A DNA stretch of 64,000 bases from NCBI GenBank assembly GCA_030432595.1, contig JAUIGU010000001.1:372001-436000 (forward strand). The letters are read 5' to 3'. Below, piece after piece: positions 48,220 to 57,286 of this stretch (the first letter of the stretch is position 1; each line of letters opens with the position of its first letter). A program made the translations under genes and the position numbers. The DNA is from Phycisphaerae bacterium. GTDB lineage: Bacteria; Planctomycetota; Phycisphaerae; Phycisphaerales; Phycisphaeraceae. The notes below the pieces were generated by a model that saw only the letters and a program-made list of their open reading frames with translations, did no database searches and had not been told where the DNA came from.

Positions 48220-51200
48220 ATGACTCGCTTCACTCGCTCTTCGACAATCGGTCGGTCGGTGGTCTGCTACTCAACGGCTTCGCTCCTGGCGGCGGTCGGG
48301 CTCTCGGCCCCGGCGGCGGCGCAGATCTCGATCACCAACGGTGACTTCGAGACCGGCGGCGGCGCGAACATCGCCGACGTCACCAGTTGGTTCGACAACA
48401 ACACCGGCGGCTTCTTCGAGGGCGCCTGGCAGAGCAACGCCCAGTCGTTCAACGGCACCAACCAGGTCGTCTTCTCGTCGTTCGAGTCCGACGACTTCGG
48501 CATCCCCAGCCCCACCGTCCTGGACGGCAGCTACCTCTACCAAGGCGTCGGCACCGCCGCCGGCGCGACTTCGTTGGAGCTCGAGTTCGACTGGGGAGCG
48601 CCCACCGACGACGACATCAACCGCGACCTGGGCCTCACGGTCGCCATCTACGCCGACACGACCGGCTCGTTCGTCGGCGTGGACGGCACGGACGTCAACG
48701 GCGTGGCCGGCCTGACGCTGCTTGATTCCGAAACGTTCACCAGCGCCGCGGGCACGCGGCCGGCGGGCGGCACGATGTTCACCAACGTGCTCACCAGCCT
48801 GGACCTCACCGGCGCCGGAACGAACCAGTTGTACCTCCGATTCAACGGCTACCTGCCGACGACGACCGAGTCGTGGCCGACGCTGGACAACGTGGGGATC
48901 TTCGACCCGAACATCATCGCGTGGAACGTCGACGCCGACGGGAACTACGGGACCGGCAGCAACTGGTCCGGCGGCGTCGCGCCCGGGGCCAACGCGGACG
49001 TCGAGTTCGGCAGCGCGATCACCGCCAACCGCGAGGTCACGCTGACCTCGAACGTGACGATCAACACGGCGACCTTCAACAACGGCGCCGGCGACTACTT
49101 CATCGTGCCCGCCGCCGCGCAGACGCTCACGCTGACCGGCCTGGCCACGATCGACGTCGCGGGGGGCCGGCACTGGTCCCGGGCCAACATCGCCGGCACC
49201 AGCGGCGCGAACTTCACCGGCGGCGGCGAGTTCATCCTCGACGCCGACAACTCCTTCAGCGGCGGCCTCAACGTCGACAACGCCAACCTGGGCATCACCC
49301 ACGCCGACGCCATCCCCACCGGCAACGCGATCAGCATCGTCAACGGCGGCCAGGTCCAGATCTGGGGCCCGGAGAACCAGTTCTTCATCGACAACGGCGC
49401 GACGCTCGTCAGCTCGCTCACGCTGAGCAACCCGATCTCGATCGACGCCACCAGCTCGTTCCACATCAACAACGGCGCGGCGGTCAACGTCACGGGCGTG
49501 ATCTCCGGGGCCGGCACCGTTGACGTGTTCGACGCCCCGGCGACGCTGTCCGCGGCGAACACCTACACCGGCGTCACCAACGTCAGCGGCGACGGCGTCC
49601 TCACCCCCGGCAACAACGCAGCGCTGGGCGCCGGCGGCACGGGCGCCAGCGGCACCGTCGTCTTCGGCGACCAGAACACCTCCAGCGTCGCCCTGACCGG
49701 CGGGCGCACCATCGCCAACGAAGTCCTGCGTCCCGGCGCCCGCCAGAACGCAACCATCGACGCCCCGCACCTCACCAGCGCCGGCACTAACGCCTGGAAC
49801 GGCAACATCCTCGGCGAGCTCGGCGGGACCAACTACAACTTCCTCTCGACCTCCGGCACGCTCACCCTGGGCGGCACGCTCTCCGCGCCCGACACGGGCG
49901 TGCGCAACTTCGTCTTCGACGGGGCCGGCAACTTCTCCGTCGCCCTGATCACCGACGGCCTGGCCGACGCCGACGGCAACTTCTCGGTCATCAGCCTTGA
50001 GGACAACGTCAACGTCATCAAGCGCGGCACCGGCACGCTGACCGTCACCACCGCCACCGACGCCAACGACGACTTCTGGTCCGGCACCACCACCATCCAG
50101 GCCGGCACGGTCGTGGTCCAGGACGACGGCCTCGACAACGGCGAGCTGCGGTCGGACGTCACCGTCAACGCCGGCGCGTTCTTCGACATCGACGACTTCG
50201 CCACCTACAACCTGCTGCCCACCACGGGCCTCGAAGTCGGCATCGGCGGCGGCGGCACCGTCATCGCCAACACCCTCGGCGCGTTCGAGTCGAGCACCAT
50301 CACCCCCGGCGACTCGGTCGGCACGCTCAAGGTCAACGGCAACATGACCCTGACCTACTTCGACGCCGACGCGGCGGTCGTACCCAACTCCGGCTCACTC
50401 AACTACGAGCTCGGCGACGACGCGTCGATCAACGGCGTCGACAACGCCGAGAACGACCTGATCCGCGTGAACGGCACGCTGACCACCACGATGAACGCCG
50501 GCACCACCGCCAACCAGTTCGTGGTCAACGTCACGCCCGTGGACGGCTTCCTCGACGGTTCGCCGAACTACACCCTGATGTCCGCGACCACGCGCAACGG
50601 CAACGCCACGGCGGCGAACTTCGCGGTCAACGTGGTCAACCCGCAAGGCACGGCCGTCAACTCCCGCCAAAACCCGACCGTGGTCCTCAACGGCACCAGC
50701 GTGCAGGTCGGGTTCACACCGAACCAGACCTACACCTGGAACGGCAACGCCAACAACACCTGGGACGTTGACGGCGCGCTGAACTGGACCTCCAGCGACC
50801 AGCAGTTCATGGACCTGGACCGCGTGACCTTCGGGGCCACCGGGCAGGGCACGGTCGACGTCGCGGGCCCCGTGACGCCAGGCCAGATGACCGTCGCCGC
50901 GGGCACCAGCTACAGCTTCACCGGCGGCGCGATCCAGGGATCGGCGAACCTCAACGTGAACGGCACCCTCGCGCTCAACAACGACGACAGCTTCGTCAAG
51001 ACCGCCACCGTCGCCAACGGCGGCACGCTCGACCTGCAGCGTGACGGCTACGTGCTCGCGGGCAACGTCGTCGCCCAGAACGGCTCGACGCTCCGCGTCG
51101 GCGGCGACGGCCTGCCGTCCGGCCAGGCGCTGAACATCACCAACGGCGACTTCGAAGCCGGCGTGCCCGACGAGGTCCACCAGGCCGACATCCCCTCCTG

Positions 51201-52344
51201 GTTCGACTTCAACGGCGCCAACTTCTTCGACAACGCGTGGGTGCTGAGCATCGACGGCATCAGCTACAACGACACGGCGATGATGGCGCTGTCGGGCTTT
51301 GCGGCCGACGAAACCACCAACGCCGCCGGCCTCAACGCCTACGCGTACCAGAGCCTTGGCACCGACGCCGGTGCGACCGGCCTGGACGTCACCTTCGACT
51401 GGGGCTCGTTCGAAGACGCCCCGGGCCCGCGTGATCTGGGCATCACCGTCGGCGTGTACGAGTCGACCGGCGCGTTCGTCCCCGACGACGCAACCGACCT
51501 GCTCGGCGGCGCCGGCGTGACCCTCCTGGACGAGGTCTCGCTGACCCAGGCCGCCGTCGCCGTGGGCGGCAACTTCCCCGGCGAGTCGGTCTCGCTGGAT
51601 ATCTCCGGCCAGAGCGGCGGCGAGCTGTTCATCCGCATCAACAACTTCGAGACCGCGACCGGCGCCCCCAACGACGAGTCGTGGATCGGCGTGGACAACC
51701 TCACGCTCGCCGTGACCGGCGGCACGGCCTCCGTGCCGATCGCGACCAGCGCCACCGTCGACGGCGACGTGACCCTCAGCGCCACATCAACGCTCAGCCT
51801 CGACATCGCCGGGTCGGGCGTTAACGACCTGCTCAGCGTCACCGGCAACCTCGCCGCCAACGGCACGCTCGAAGTGTTGCTGGACGCCACCGTTTCCGCG
51901 CTCGAAGAAGGCGACACCTACGACCTGCTGGACTTCGGCAGCGTCACGGGCACCTTCGCCAACCTCGACCTGCCGACCCTGGGCAGCGGCCTGGACTGGG
52001 ACACGACCAGCCTGCTGGTAGACGGCATCATCTCCGTCATCAACGTCGGCGGAATCTTCGGCGACTACAACGACTCCGGACAGGTCGAACAAGGCGACCT
52101 CGACTTCGTCCTCCAGAACTGGGGCGACACCGACATCTCCGACGTCGCCGGCTGGGTCAACTTCGCCGGCCTGCCCGGCGGCGGCATCGACGGACAGGTC
52201 GAACAGACCGAGCTGGACCTCGTGCTCACCAACTGGGGCGACACCACCGCGCCGGACTTCGCCGGCTCGGCCGTCCCCGAACCCGCGGCGGTGGCGCTGC
52301 TGGGCCTGGGCGGCGTGGCGCTGCTGGGACGCCGGCGCGGCTGA
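48220..52344 (+). CDS. Giant autotransporter-type beta-strand protein with dockerin-like tail and PEP-CTERM
   Basis: 1374 residues, SD CGGAGG upstream. The signal peptide (YSTASLLAAVGLSAPAAAQ) resembles that of the gene at 30267. Two copies of an NGDFE-type module, about 200 residues each, flank the passenger: the first (SITNGDFETGGGANIADVTS) at the N-terminus, the second (NITNGDFEAGVPDEVH) after residue 970; each ends in a D-N-x-x jelly-roll-like strand. Between them lies a beta-helix passenger (WNVDADGNYGTGSNW, SFSGGLNVDNANL, AANTYTGVTNV) that is closely similar to the paralogue. The tail has DYNDSGQVEQGDLDFVLQNW and NWGDTTAPDFAGSAV, then VPEPAAVALLGLGGVALLG and RRRG. It lies after the sigma/FecR pair, which may regulate it. 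Confidence 0.87.
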   Translation: MTRFTRSSTIGRSVVCYSTASLLAAVGLSAPAAAQISITNGDFETGGGANIADVTSWFDNNTGGFFEGAWQSNAQSFNGTNQVVFSSFESDDFGIPSPTVLDGSYLYQGVGTAAGATSLELEFDWGAPTDDDINRDLGLTVAIYADTTGSFVGVDGTDVNGVAGLTLLDSETFTSAAGTRPAGGTMFTNVLTSLDLTGAGTNQLYLRFNGYLPTTTESWPTLDNVGIFDPNIIAWNVDADGNYGTGSNWSGGVAPGANADVEFGSAITANREVTLTSNVTINTATFNNGAGDYFIVPAAAQTLTLTGLATIDVAGGRHWSRANIAGTSGANFTGGGEFILDADNSFSGGLNVDNANLGITHADAIPTGNAISIVNGGQVQIWGPENQFFIDNGATLVSSLTLSNPISIDATSSFHINNGAAVNVTGVISGAGTVDVFDAPATLSAANTYTGVTNVSGDGVLTPGNNAALGAGGTGASGTVVFGDQNTSSVALTGGRTIANEVLRPGARQNATIDAPHLTSAGTNAWNGNILGELGGTNYNFLSTSGTLTLGGTLSAPDTGVRNFVFDGAGNFSVALITDGLADADGNFSVISLEDNVNVIKRGTGTLTVTTATDANDDFWSGTTTIQAGTVVVQDDGLDNGELRSDVTVNAGAFFDIDDFATYNLLPTTGLEVGIGGGGTVIANTLGAFESSTITPGDSVGTLKVNGNMTLTYFDADAAVVPNSGSLNYELGDDASINGVDNAENDLIRVNGTLTTTMNAGTTANQFVVNVTPVDGFLDGSPNYTLMSATTRNGNATAANFAVNVVNPQGTAVNSRQNPTVVLNGTSVQVGFTPNQTYTWNGNANNTWDVDGALNWTSSDQQFMDLDRVTFGATGQGTVDVAGPVTPGQMTVAAGTSYSFTGGAIQGSANLNVNGTLALNNDDSFVKTATVANGGTLDLQRDGYVLAGNVVAQNGSTLRVGGDGLPSGQALNITNGDFEAGVPDEVHQADIPSWFDFNGANFFDNAWVLSIDGISYNDTAMMALSGFAADETTNAAGLNAYAYQSLGTDAGATGLDVTFDWGSFEDAPGPRDLGITVGVYESTGAFVPDDATDLLGGAGVTLLDEVSLTQAAVAVGGNFPGESVSLDISGQSGGELFIRINNFETATGAPNDESWIGVDNLTLAVTGGTASVPIATSATVDGDVTLSATSTLSLDIAGSGVNDLLSVTGNLAANGTLEVLLDATVSALEEGDTYDLLDFGSVTGTFANLDLPTLGSGLDWDTTSLLVDGIISVINVGGIFGDYNDSGQVEQGDLDFVLQNWGDTDISDVAGWVNFAGLPGGGIDGQVEQTELDLVLTNWGDTTAPDFAGSAVPEPAAVALLGLGGVALLGRRRG

Positions 52345-52349
52345 GGCGC

Positions 52350-52378
52350 CGAGCCGGGCCGCCGGGGGGGGCGGCTCG
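52350..52378 (+). terminator. Possible terminator after the second giant beta-strand gene
   Basis: CGAGCCG pairs with CGGCTCG across a G-rich loop that includes eight G in a row. Only a weak T-containing tract follows (CTCTCCTAAAAT), so it may not work alone. Confidence 0.4.
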
Positions 52379-52464
52379 ACTCTCCTAAAATCCCCGTTGC
52401 CGCGCCGTTCAACGACGGCCCGGCGACTTCCCAAATCGTTCAACCCTCTGCACGGAGCCTTCTC

Positions 52465-53295
52465 ATGACGCCCCTCCCGTCGACCCGCAAAGGATTCACC
52501 CTGATCGAACTGCTCGTGGTCATCAGCATCATCGCGCTGCTGATCGGCATCCTCCTGCCGGCGCTGGCGTCGGCACGGGCGGCCGCGCGCGTCAGCCGTT
52601 GCCTGGCCACCACGCGGTCGCTCGCCCAGGCCGTCAACACCCACTTCACCGACACGCAGGGCGAGATGATCGCCGGCCTCGAAGACCAGTGGATGAGCAC
52701 GCTCGACGACTACCTGGACGGCGGTGCCGACGAATACCGGCTGTGCCCCGAGGCCAGCGTCCTCACCGAGCCCGAAACCTCATCGCCCGGATACTGGACC
52801 GGCAGCGCCACCAGCGCGTGGCACACCACGGCCTACCGGTTCAACGACCAGGACAACTTCCCCTTCACCGGAAGCTACGGGATCAACAGCTTCTTCTACG
52901 ACGACACCACCTCGTTCACCGCCGGTGCCGGGTGGGCCACCGCCTCCGCCTACCCCGACGCCTGGTGGGGCAACGCCGACCGCATCACCACCACCACCAC
53001 CACGCCGATCTTCGGTGACTCCAACTGGCGCGACGCGCACCCCCACCACGACGACATCTTCCCGGCCGACAGCCAACTCGACACCGGCTTCAAGTGGGAT
53101 CAGACCAGCGGAACTAATCCGCACATGATGGGCCGGTTCGTGATGAACCGGCACCCCGGCGGCACCAACCTCAGCTTCGTGGACGGCCACGCCTCCACCG
53201 TGCCGCACCAGGAGCTCTGGTCGCTGCATTGGAGCCGCGTCTTCGAGCCCGGCGACGCGCCCTCAAACAACTCCGGCGGCGGCGGCGGGTTCTGA
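52465..53295 (+). CDS. Type II secretion-type pseudopilin (H-X9-DG group), second copy
   Basis: 276 residues, with GGAG 8 bases upstream of ATG 52465. The prepilin signal [19 protein letters not shown] is identical in its core to that of the gene at 36641. A H-x9-DG motif ([13 protein letters not shown]) near residue 235 and a Gly-rich C-terminus (NNSGGGGGF) follow. Middle aromatic and Ser/Thr-rich segments are unlike the first copy, as expected for variable pseudopilins. It would be processed by the same prepilin peptidase and exported. It separates the giant beta-strand protein from the GH127 gene; the role is inferred from position. Confidence 0.88.
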   Translation: MTPLPSTRKGFTLIELLVVISIIALLIGILLPALASARAAARVSRCLATTRSLAQAVNTHFTDTQGEMIAGLEDQWMSTLDDYLDGGADEYRLCPEASVLTEPETSSPGYWTGSATSAWHTTAYRFNDQDNFPFTGSYGINSFFYDDTTSFTAGAGWATASAYPDAWWGNADRITTTTTTPIFGDSNWRDAHPHHDDIFPADSQLDTGFKWDQTSGTNPHMMGRFVMNRHPGGTNLSFVDGHASTVPHQELWSLHWSRVFEPGDAPSNNSGGGGGF

Positions 53296-53467
53296 CCCCC
53301 GCCACGCGGTGCTTTTCCCCCTTATTCGTCCCCTTGTTTCTGAACCATCCATCCGAACCCGATGACCGTCTCGCGCGACGCAACGTGTACCGTGTCCGTC
53401 ATCGATCCGCGTGGCGAGCGGGTGGCCGATGCCTGCCTTCCGCGCCGCCCCGCGCCATGGAGACGCC

Positions 53468-55843
53468 ATGAAACTCTTCGTGCTTGCTTTCGTTCTGGTG
53501 GCACTCGCATCGCTGTCCGTCGGCGTCCGGGCCGTCGAACTTTTCGATCTGCGTGACGTGCGCTTGCTGGACGGACCGTTCAAGCACGCCCAGGACCTCA
53601 ACGTCGAACAACTCCTCCAGTACGACGCCGACCGCCTGCTCGCGCCCTTCCGCATCGACGCCGGGCTCGAACCCAAGGCCCCGCGCTACCCCAACTGGGA
53701 AAGCTCGGGCCTGGACGGGCACACCGGCGGGCACTACCTCAGCGCCCTGGCGATCCACTACGCCGCGACCGGCGACGAACGCCTCCGCGAACGGCTCGAC
53801 TACGCCGTCGCCGAACTCGCCGCGTGCCAAGAAGCGCACGGCAACGGGTACGTCGGTGGCATCCCCGACAGCCGCCCCGTCTGGGACGCGGTCGCCGACG
53901 GCCGGATCGACGCTTCGGGCTTCGGGCTCAACGGCCGGTGGGTCCCGCTCTACAACCTGCACAAGACCTTCGCCGGGCTGCGCGACGCGTACGTCGTGGC
54001 CGGCAACGAGCAGGCCCGCGACGTGCTGACCAAGCTCACGGACTGGCTCGGCCGGACCGTCGCCGACCTCAGCGACGAGCAGCTCCAGGACATGCTGCGC
54101 AGCGAACACGGCGGCCTGAACGAAACCCTCGCCGACGTCGCGGCCATCACCGGCGAAGACCGCTACCTCGACCTGGCCCGACGCTTCAACCACCACGCCA
54201 TCCTCGACCCGCTCGTCGCCCATGAAGACCGCCTCAACGGCCTGCACGCCAACACCCAGGTGCCCAAAGTCGTCGGATTCCAACGCATCGCCAACCTCGA
54301 CGACGACCAGCAACTCCACGCCGCGTCCCTCCACTTCTGGGACATCGTCGTGCACGGCCGCAGCCTCGCCTTCGGCGGCAACAGCATCAATGAACACTTC
54401 CCCGCCCCGCACCAATCCATCGACTGGATGCGCGAACGCGCCGGCCCCGAGTCCTGCAACACATACAACATGCTCCGACTCACCGAGCAGTTGTTCCTCG
54501 CCCAGCCCGAGGCTGAACTCGCCGACTTCTACGAACGCGCCGCGCTCAACCACATCCTCTCGACCCAGCACCCCGAGCACGGCGGGTACGTCTACTTCAC
54601 CACCGCCCGCCCGCGCCACTACCGCAACTACTCCCAGGTCGGGCAGGCGTTCTGGTGCTGCGTCGGGTCGGGCATGGAAAACCACGGCAAGTACGGCCAG
54701 TTCATCTACGCCCACGACGACGACACGCTCTACGTCAACCTCTTCATCGCCTCCGAAGTGAACTGGAAAGAACACGGCGTCACCGTCAAACAAGAGAACC
54801 GCTTCCCCGACGAGGCCCGCACCAAGCTCACGCTCAATATGGAGTCCCCAAAGGACTTCGCGCTCAAACTGCGGCACCCGGCGTGGGTTGAATCCGGCGC
54901 GTTCCGCGTCACCATCAACGGCGAAGCGGTCGATTCCGATTCGACGCCCGCTTCCTACGCCGTGATCGAACGCACCTGGAACGACGGCGACGTGATCGAA
55001 GTCGAACTGCCGATGACGCCTCGGCTGGAACCGCTCCCCCACCTCGACGACTACGCGGCCGTGATGTACGGCCCCGTGCTGCTCGCCGCGCCCACCGGCA
55101 CGGACGACATGCCCGACCTGCTCGCCGGCGACGGCCGCATGGAGCACATCGCCCACGGCGCACTCCGCCCGCTGGATGAATCGCCGGCATTGGTGGCCAA
55201 CTCCGACGACGACGTGCTCGCCGACCTGGAGCGCGTGTCGTCGGACGACCTCACCTTCCGCATCGACGACGTGCTGCTCCCGGAAACCTACGAATCGCTC
55301 GAACTCATCCCGTTCTTCCGCCTGCATGACCAGCGCTACGTCATGTATTGGCGCGTCGCCACGCCCGAGGAATACCAGTCCACCCTCGACGCCGAACGCG
55401 CCGGCGAGGAACAACGCCTCGCGCTCGAACGCCGGACCGTCGATCAACTCACGCCCGGCCAGCAGCAACCCGAGTCCGACCACAACTTCCGCGGCGAGAA
55501 CACCACCACCGGCGTCTGGCAGGACCGCTCGTACCGCCACGCCGACGGATGGTTCGCCTACGACCTCAAATCCGACGGCAGCCGCGACCTCAAGCTCCGC
55601 GTCACCTACTTCGGCTCCGACCACCGCCGATTCAACATCGCCATCGACGACCGCGTCATCGAGCGCGTCAACCTCGCCGCCCCCCGCCCCGGTGAATTCA
55701 TGGACGTCGAGTACGACATCCCGGCCCGCCTGCTCCCACGCCGCGCCGGCGAAACCCTCCGCGTCACCTTCACCGCCCAACCCGGCTCCATGGCCGGCGG
55801 CCTCTTCGACGTCCGCTTGGTCCAACCCGAGACCGAGCCATAA
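53468..55843 (+). CDS. Secreted GH127 beta-L-arabinofuranosidase-like enzyme
   Basis: 791 residues from ATG 53468, GGAG upstream. Signal peptide LFVLAFVLVALASLSVGVRA, then the alpha/alpha-barrel: LNVEQLLQYDADRLLAPFR, GHTGGHYLSALAIHYA and VPLYNLHKTFAGLRDA. The active-site residues of GH127 are preserved: Glu328 and Cys330 in GPESCNTYNML, and the pair Cys397/Cys398 in FWCCVGSGMENHG, matching the zinc-bound cysteines. The C-terminal beta domains follow (PLPHLDDYAAVMYGPVLL and the last DUF4986-like part). It would release L-arabinose. The stop is directly followed by a terminator of the opposite strand. Confidence 0.93.
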   Translation: MKLFVLAFVLVALASLSVGVRAVELFDLRDVRLLDGPFKHAQDLNVEQLLQYDADRLLAPFRIDAGLEPKAPRYPNWESSGLDGHTGGHYLSALAIHYAATGDERLRERLDYAVAELAACQEAHGNGYVGGIPDSRPVWDAVADGRIDASGFGLNGRWVPLYNLHKTFAGLRDAYVVAGNEQARDVLTKLTDWLGRTVADLSDEQLQDMLRSEHGGLNETLADVAAITGEDRYLDLARRFNHHAILDPLVAHEDRLNGLHANTQVPKVVGFQRIANLDDDQQLHAASLHFWDIVVHGRSLAFGGNSINEHFPAPHQSIDWMRERAGPESCNTYNMLRLTEQLFLAQPEAELADFYERAALNHILSTQHPEHGGYVYFTTARPRHYRNYSQVGQAFWCCVGSGMENHGKYGQFIYAHDDDTLYVNLFIASEVNWKEHGVTVKQENRFPDEARTKLTLNMESPKDFALKLRHPAWVESGAFRVTINGEAVDSDSTPASYAVIERTWNDGDVIEVELPMTPRLEPLPHLDDYAAVMYGPVLLAAPTGTDDMPDLLAGDGRMEHIAHGALRPLDESPALVANSDDDVLADLERVSSDDLTFRIDDVLLPETYESLELIPFFRLHDQRYVMYWRVATPEEYQSTLDAERAGEEQRLALERRTVDQLTPGQQQPESDHNFRGENTTTGVWQDRSYRHADGWFAYDLKSDGSRDLKLRVTYFGSDHRRFNIAIDDRVIERVNLAAPRPGEFMDVEYDIPARLLPRRAGETLRVTFTAQPGSMAGGLFDVRLVQPETEP

Positions 55844-55883
55844 AAAACCGCACTGAAACGCACGAAAGTGCGTCACAGTGCGG
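55842..55883 (-). terminator. Rho-independent terminator of a minus-strand tRNA gene (remnant)
   Basis: A two-part stem (8 bp outer, 6 bp inner, GAAA loop on the plus strand) followed on the minus strand by TTTTTT. It lies 6 bases after the tRNA 3' remnant at 55889, and so it probably once ended transcription of the tRNA. Confidence 0.78.
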
Positions 55884-55888
55884 GGAAG

Positions 55889-55918
55889 TGGCCAGACCCG
55901 GACTTGAACCGGGTGACC
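55889..55918 (-). pseudogene. tRNA 3'-end remnant (T-arm plus acceptor); likely integration att core
   Basis: On the minus strand: a T-arm with stem CCCGG/CCGGG and loop TTCAAGT, then the acceptor strand TCTGGCC and discriminator A. No D-arm, anticodon arm or 5' acceptor (GGCCAGA) is found upstream, and CCA is not encoded. This is the typical look of a duplicated tRNA 3' end left by a site-specific integration event. The amino acid cannot be named from this part. Confidence 0.72.
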
Positions 55919-55950
55919 TAAACCCCATAAAACATGGTGGTTTATGGTTG

Positions 55951-56136
55951 GTGGGCGATCAGGCTGGCGCGCAATCCGGCGCAGTTTGCGTGTTTCCGGG
56001 CGACCTCGGCGACGAGCCCGAACTCGCGGAGTTGATCACCCTGTGGAGCCGACTCCCCGATCACACAAAATCCAGCATCGTCACGCTGGCCGCGGCCGTC
56101 GCCGCGGGCCAGAACGCAAAGGGGGCGACACGATGA
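55951..56136 (+). CDS. Small protein next to the tRNA remnant, uncertain
   Basis: About 61 residues if GTG 55951 is used; the frame opens at GTG 55888 but that part is the tRNA remnant read through. The core (ELAELITLWSRLPDHTKSSIVTLAAAV) resembles short helical proteins that often lie beside planctomycete integrases. It ends in TGA at 56134. No SD is visible. It could be a real small gene, or the remnant of one that was cut by recombination. Confidence 0.35.
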   Translation: MGDQAGAQSGAVCVFPGDLGDEPELAELITLWSRLPDHTKSSIVTLAAAVAAGQNAKGATR

Positions 56137-56406
56137 GGGCAGTGCCGACGCGGGAACGTGGCCGTGGAGACATCTGACTGCTGCTCCTGCGGTCGGTGAG
56201 CCCAAGCGGCATGGTCGCTCGCAGACCCGAATCAACAAGCGATACTTCGGCCTTCATCGCAACTCCGATACCATGCATTGGTAGCCCACCGAAGGCTGGG
56301 TAGAGGTACGGTCCCGAATTTCCGGGGCCACGGCCGTCAGTCCAGATGATCCTAACGAGTCTCATATCAGCGCTTTCGGTGCCACCGTTCCGAATCGATC
56401 AAAGCA
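56137..56406. other. Island intergenic region
   Basis: About 270 bases between two small genes. No gene, terminator or repeat could be supported. Confidence 0.4.
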
Positions 56407-56640
56407 ATGCCCAATTCGAACGACAAGGACCTCTCGACACCCCCGACCCGCTCACCGGAGGCCGATCAGCCATTGGATCACACCAAACCCGCGGCGGACG
56501 TGGCGATGCAGGCGGTGAGGCGGCAGTGGGCGGCCGACGGCATCCCGTCAACGGGTCCGGATTTCCCCGAGCCGTCCGAAGCCGAGTTGAAGGCCAAGCG
56601 ACAGAAGTTGAGCGCGTTTGGCAAGAACTCCAAGACCTAA
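56407..56640 (+). CDS. Small hypothetical protein, Pro/acidic N-terminus and basic C-terminus
   Basis: 77 residues from ATG 56407, ending in TAA. The first 30 residues are polar (DLSTPPTRSPEADQP) and the rest is a helical, basic stretch (AVRRQWAADGIPSTGPDFPE then LKAKRQKLSAFGKN). I do not recognise it. There is no clear SD, and the composition is compatible with a genuine small protein or a chance frame. Confidence 0.35.
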   Translation: MPNSNDKDLSTPPTRSPEADQPLDHTKPAADVAMQAVRRQWAADGIPSTGPDFPEPSEAELKAKRQKLSAFGKNSKT

Positions 56641-56769
56641 ACCCGAGCTACACACCGCAGCAGGTTTCGTATTTGACGTTGTCGGTTCTGTCGGGGCGGC
56701 ACAAGGCCAAAACGGTCACATACAACCGAGACCTTATCACCGTTCCGACCGATCGTCTGGCCGTCTGCA

Positions 56770-57153
56770 TCACGTCTGCATTGCCTTCCGCAAGGCCCCT
56801 ACACACACATCCAGATTGAAGACTTCAGGGTCGGCCAGCCAGAACCGCCTGACGCCCGTCGGCATCGCCGCGAGCACCTCGGGGCTGTCTTCGAACATCG
56901 CGTCGAGCCCGAGTTCCTCGGCCACCCTCGCCTTCCATGTCGGTGGGTCGTGGTCATCTGGCCCGGGCAGATGAACGGAAGTGCACGCGATCCCCAGGCT
57001 AGATAGCTCCTGCCTTGTAGCGTCATCCTCGGTCGGCTCGCGGAACGTAATCACGTGGACTTCGTGCCCCTGCACGATCAAAGCCACGCTGAGCACCGCG
57101 AAGAGTTCCGGTACGTCAGAGATGGTGTGGTCGAGGTCTAGGCCGATGATCAT
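56770..57153 (-). CDS. Small HAD-superfamily phosphatase-like protein
   Basis: 127 residues. It starts with the HAD motif I: IIGLDLDHTISDVPE, where the first Asp is the nucleophile and the second the acid/base residue. Motif II-like VHVITFREPTEDD and motif IV-like MFEDSPEVLAAMP follow, but no clear motif III lysine stands out. It is short for a HAD enzyme, without an obvious cap, as in small island-borne HAD proteins annotated as phosphatases. No substrate is suggested by the neighbours. Confidence 0.65.
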   Translation of the reverse strand: MIIGLDLDHTISDVPELFAVLSVALIVQGHEVHVITFREPTEDDATRQELSSLGIACTSVHLPGPDDHDPPTWKARVAEELGLDAMFEDSPEVLAAMPTGVRRFWLADPEVFNLDVCVGALRKAMQT

Positions 57154-57286
57154 GTGTCCATCCTTCTGTAGTGGCTGAAGCGATATCGTCGTCCATCCTA
57201 TGATGCACGGCTACGCCGACGCGCTGATGGCCCTACTAGCCGTGATCGAACTATGGTGGTCGCGGAAATCACGCTAAAGAACTTCG

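Noticed and set aside
53399-55876. Minus-strand open frame of 825 codons opposite GH127
   Set aside because: Antisense to a gene with complete catalytic motifs.
55889-55960. Complete tRNA gene
   Set aside because: The TAAAC/GTTTA pairing before the T-arm leaves a loop of about 16 bases, and no D-arm or 5' acceptor strand is present.
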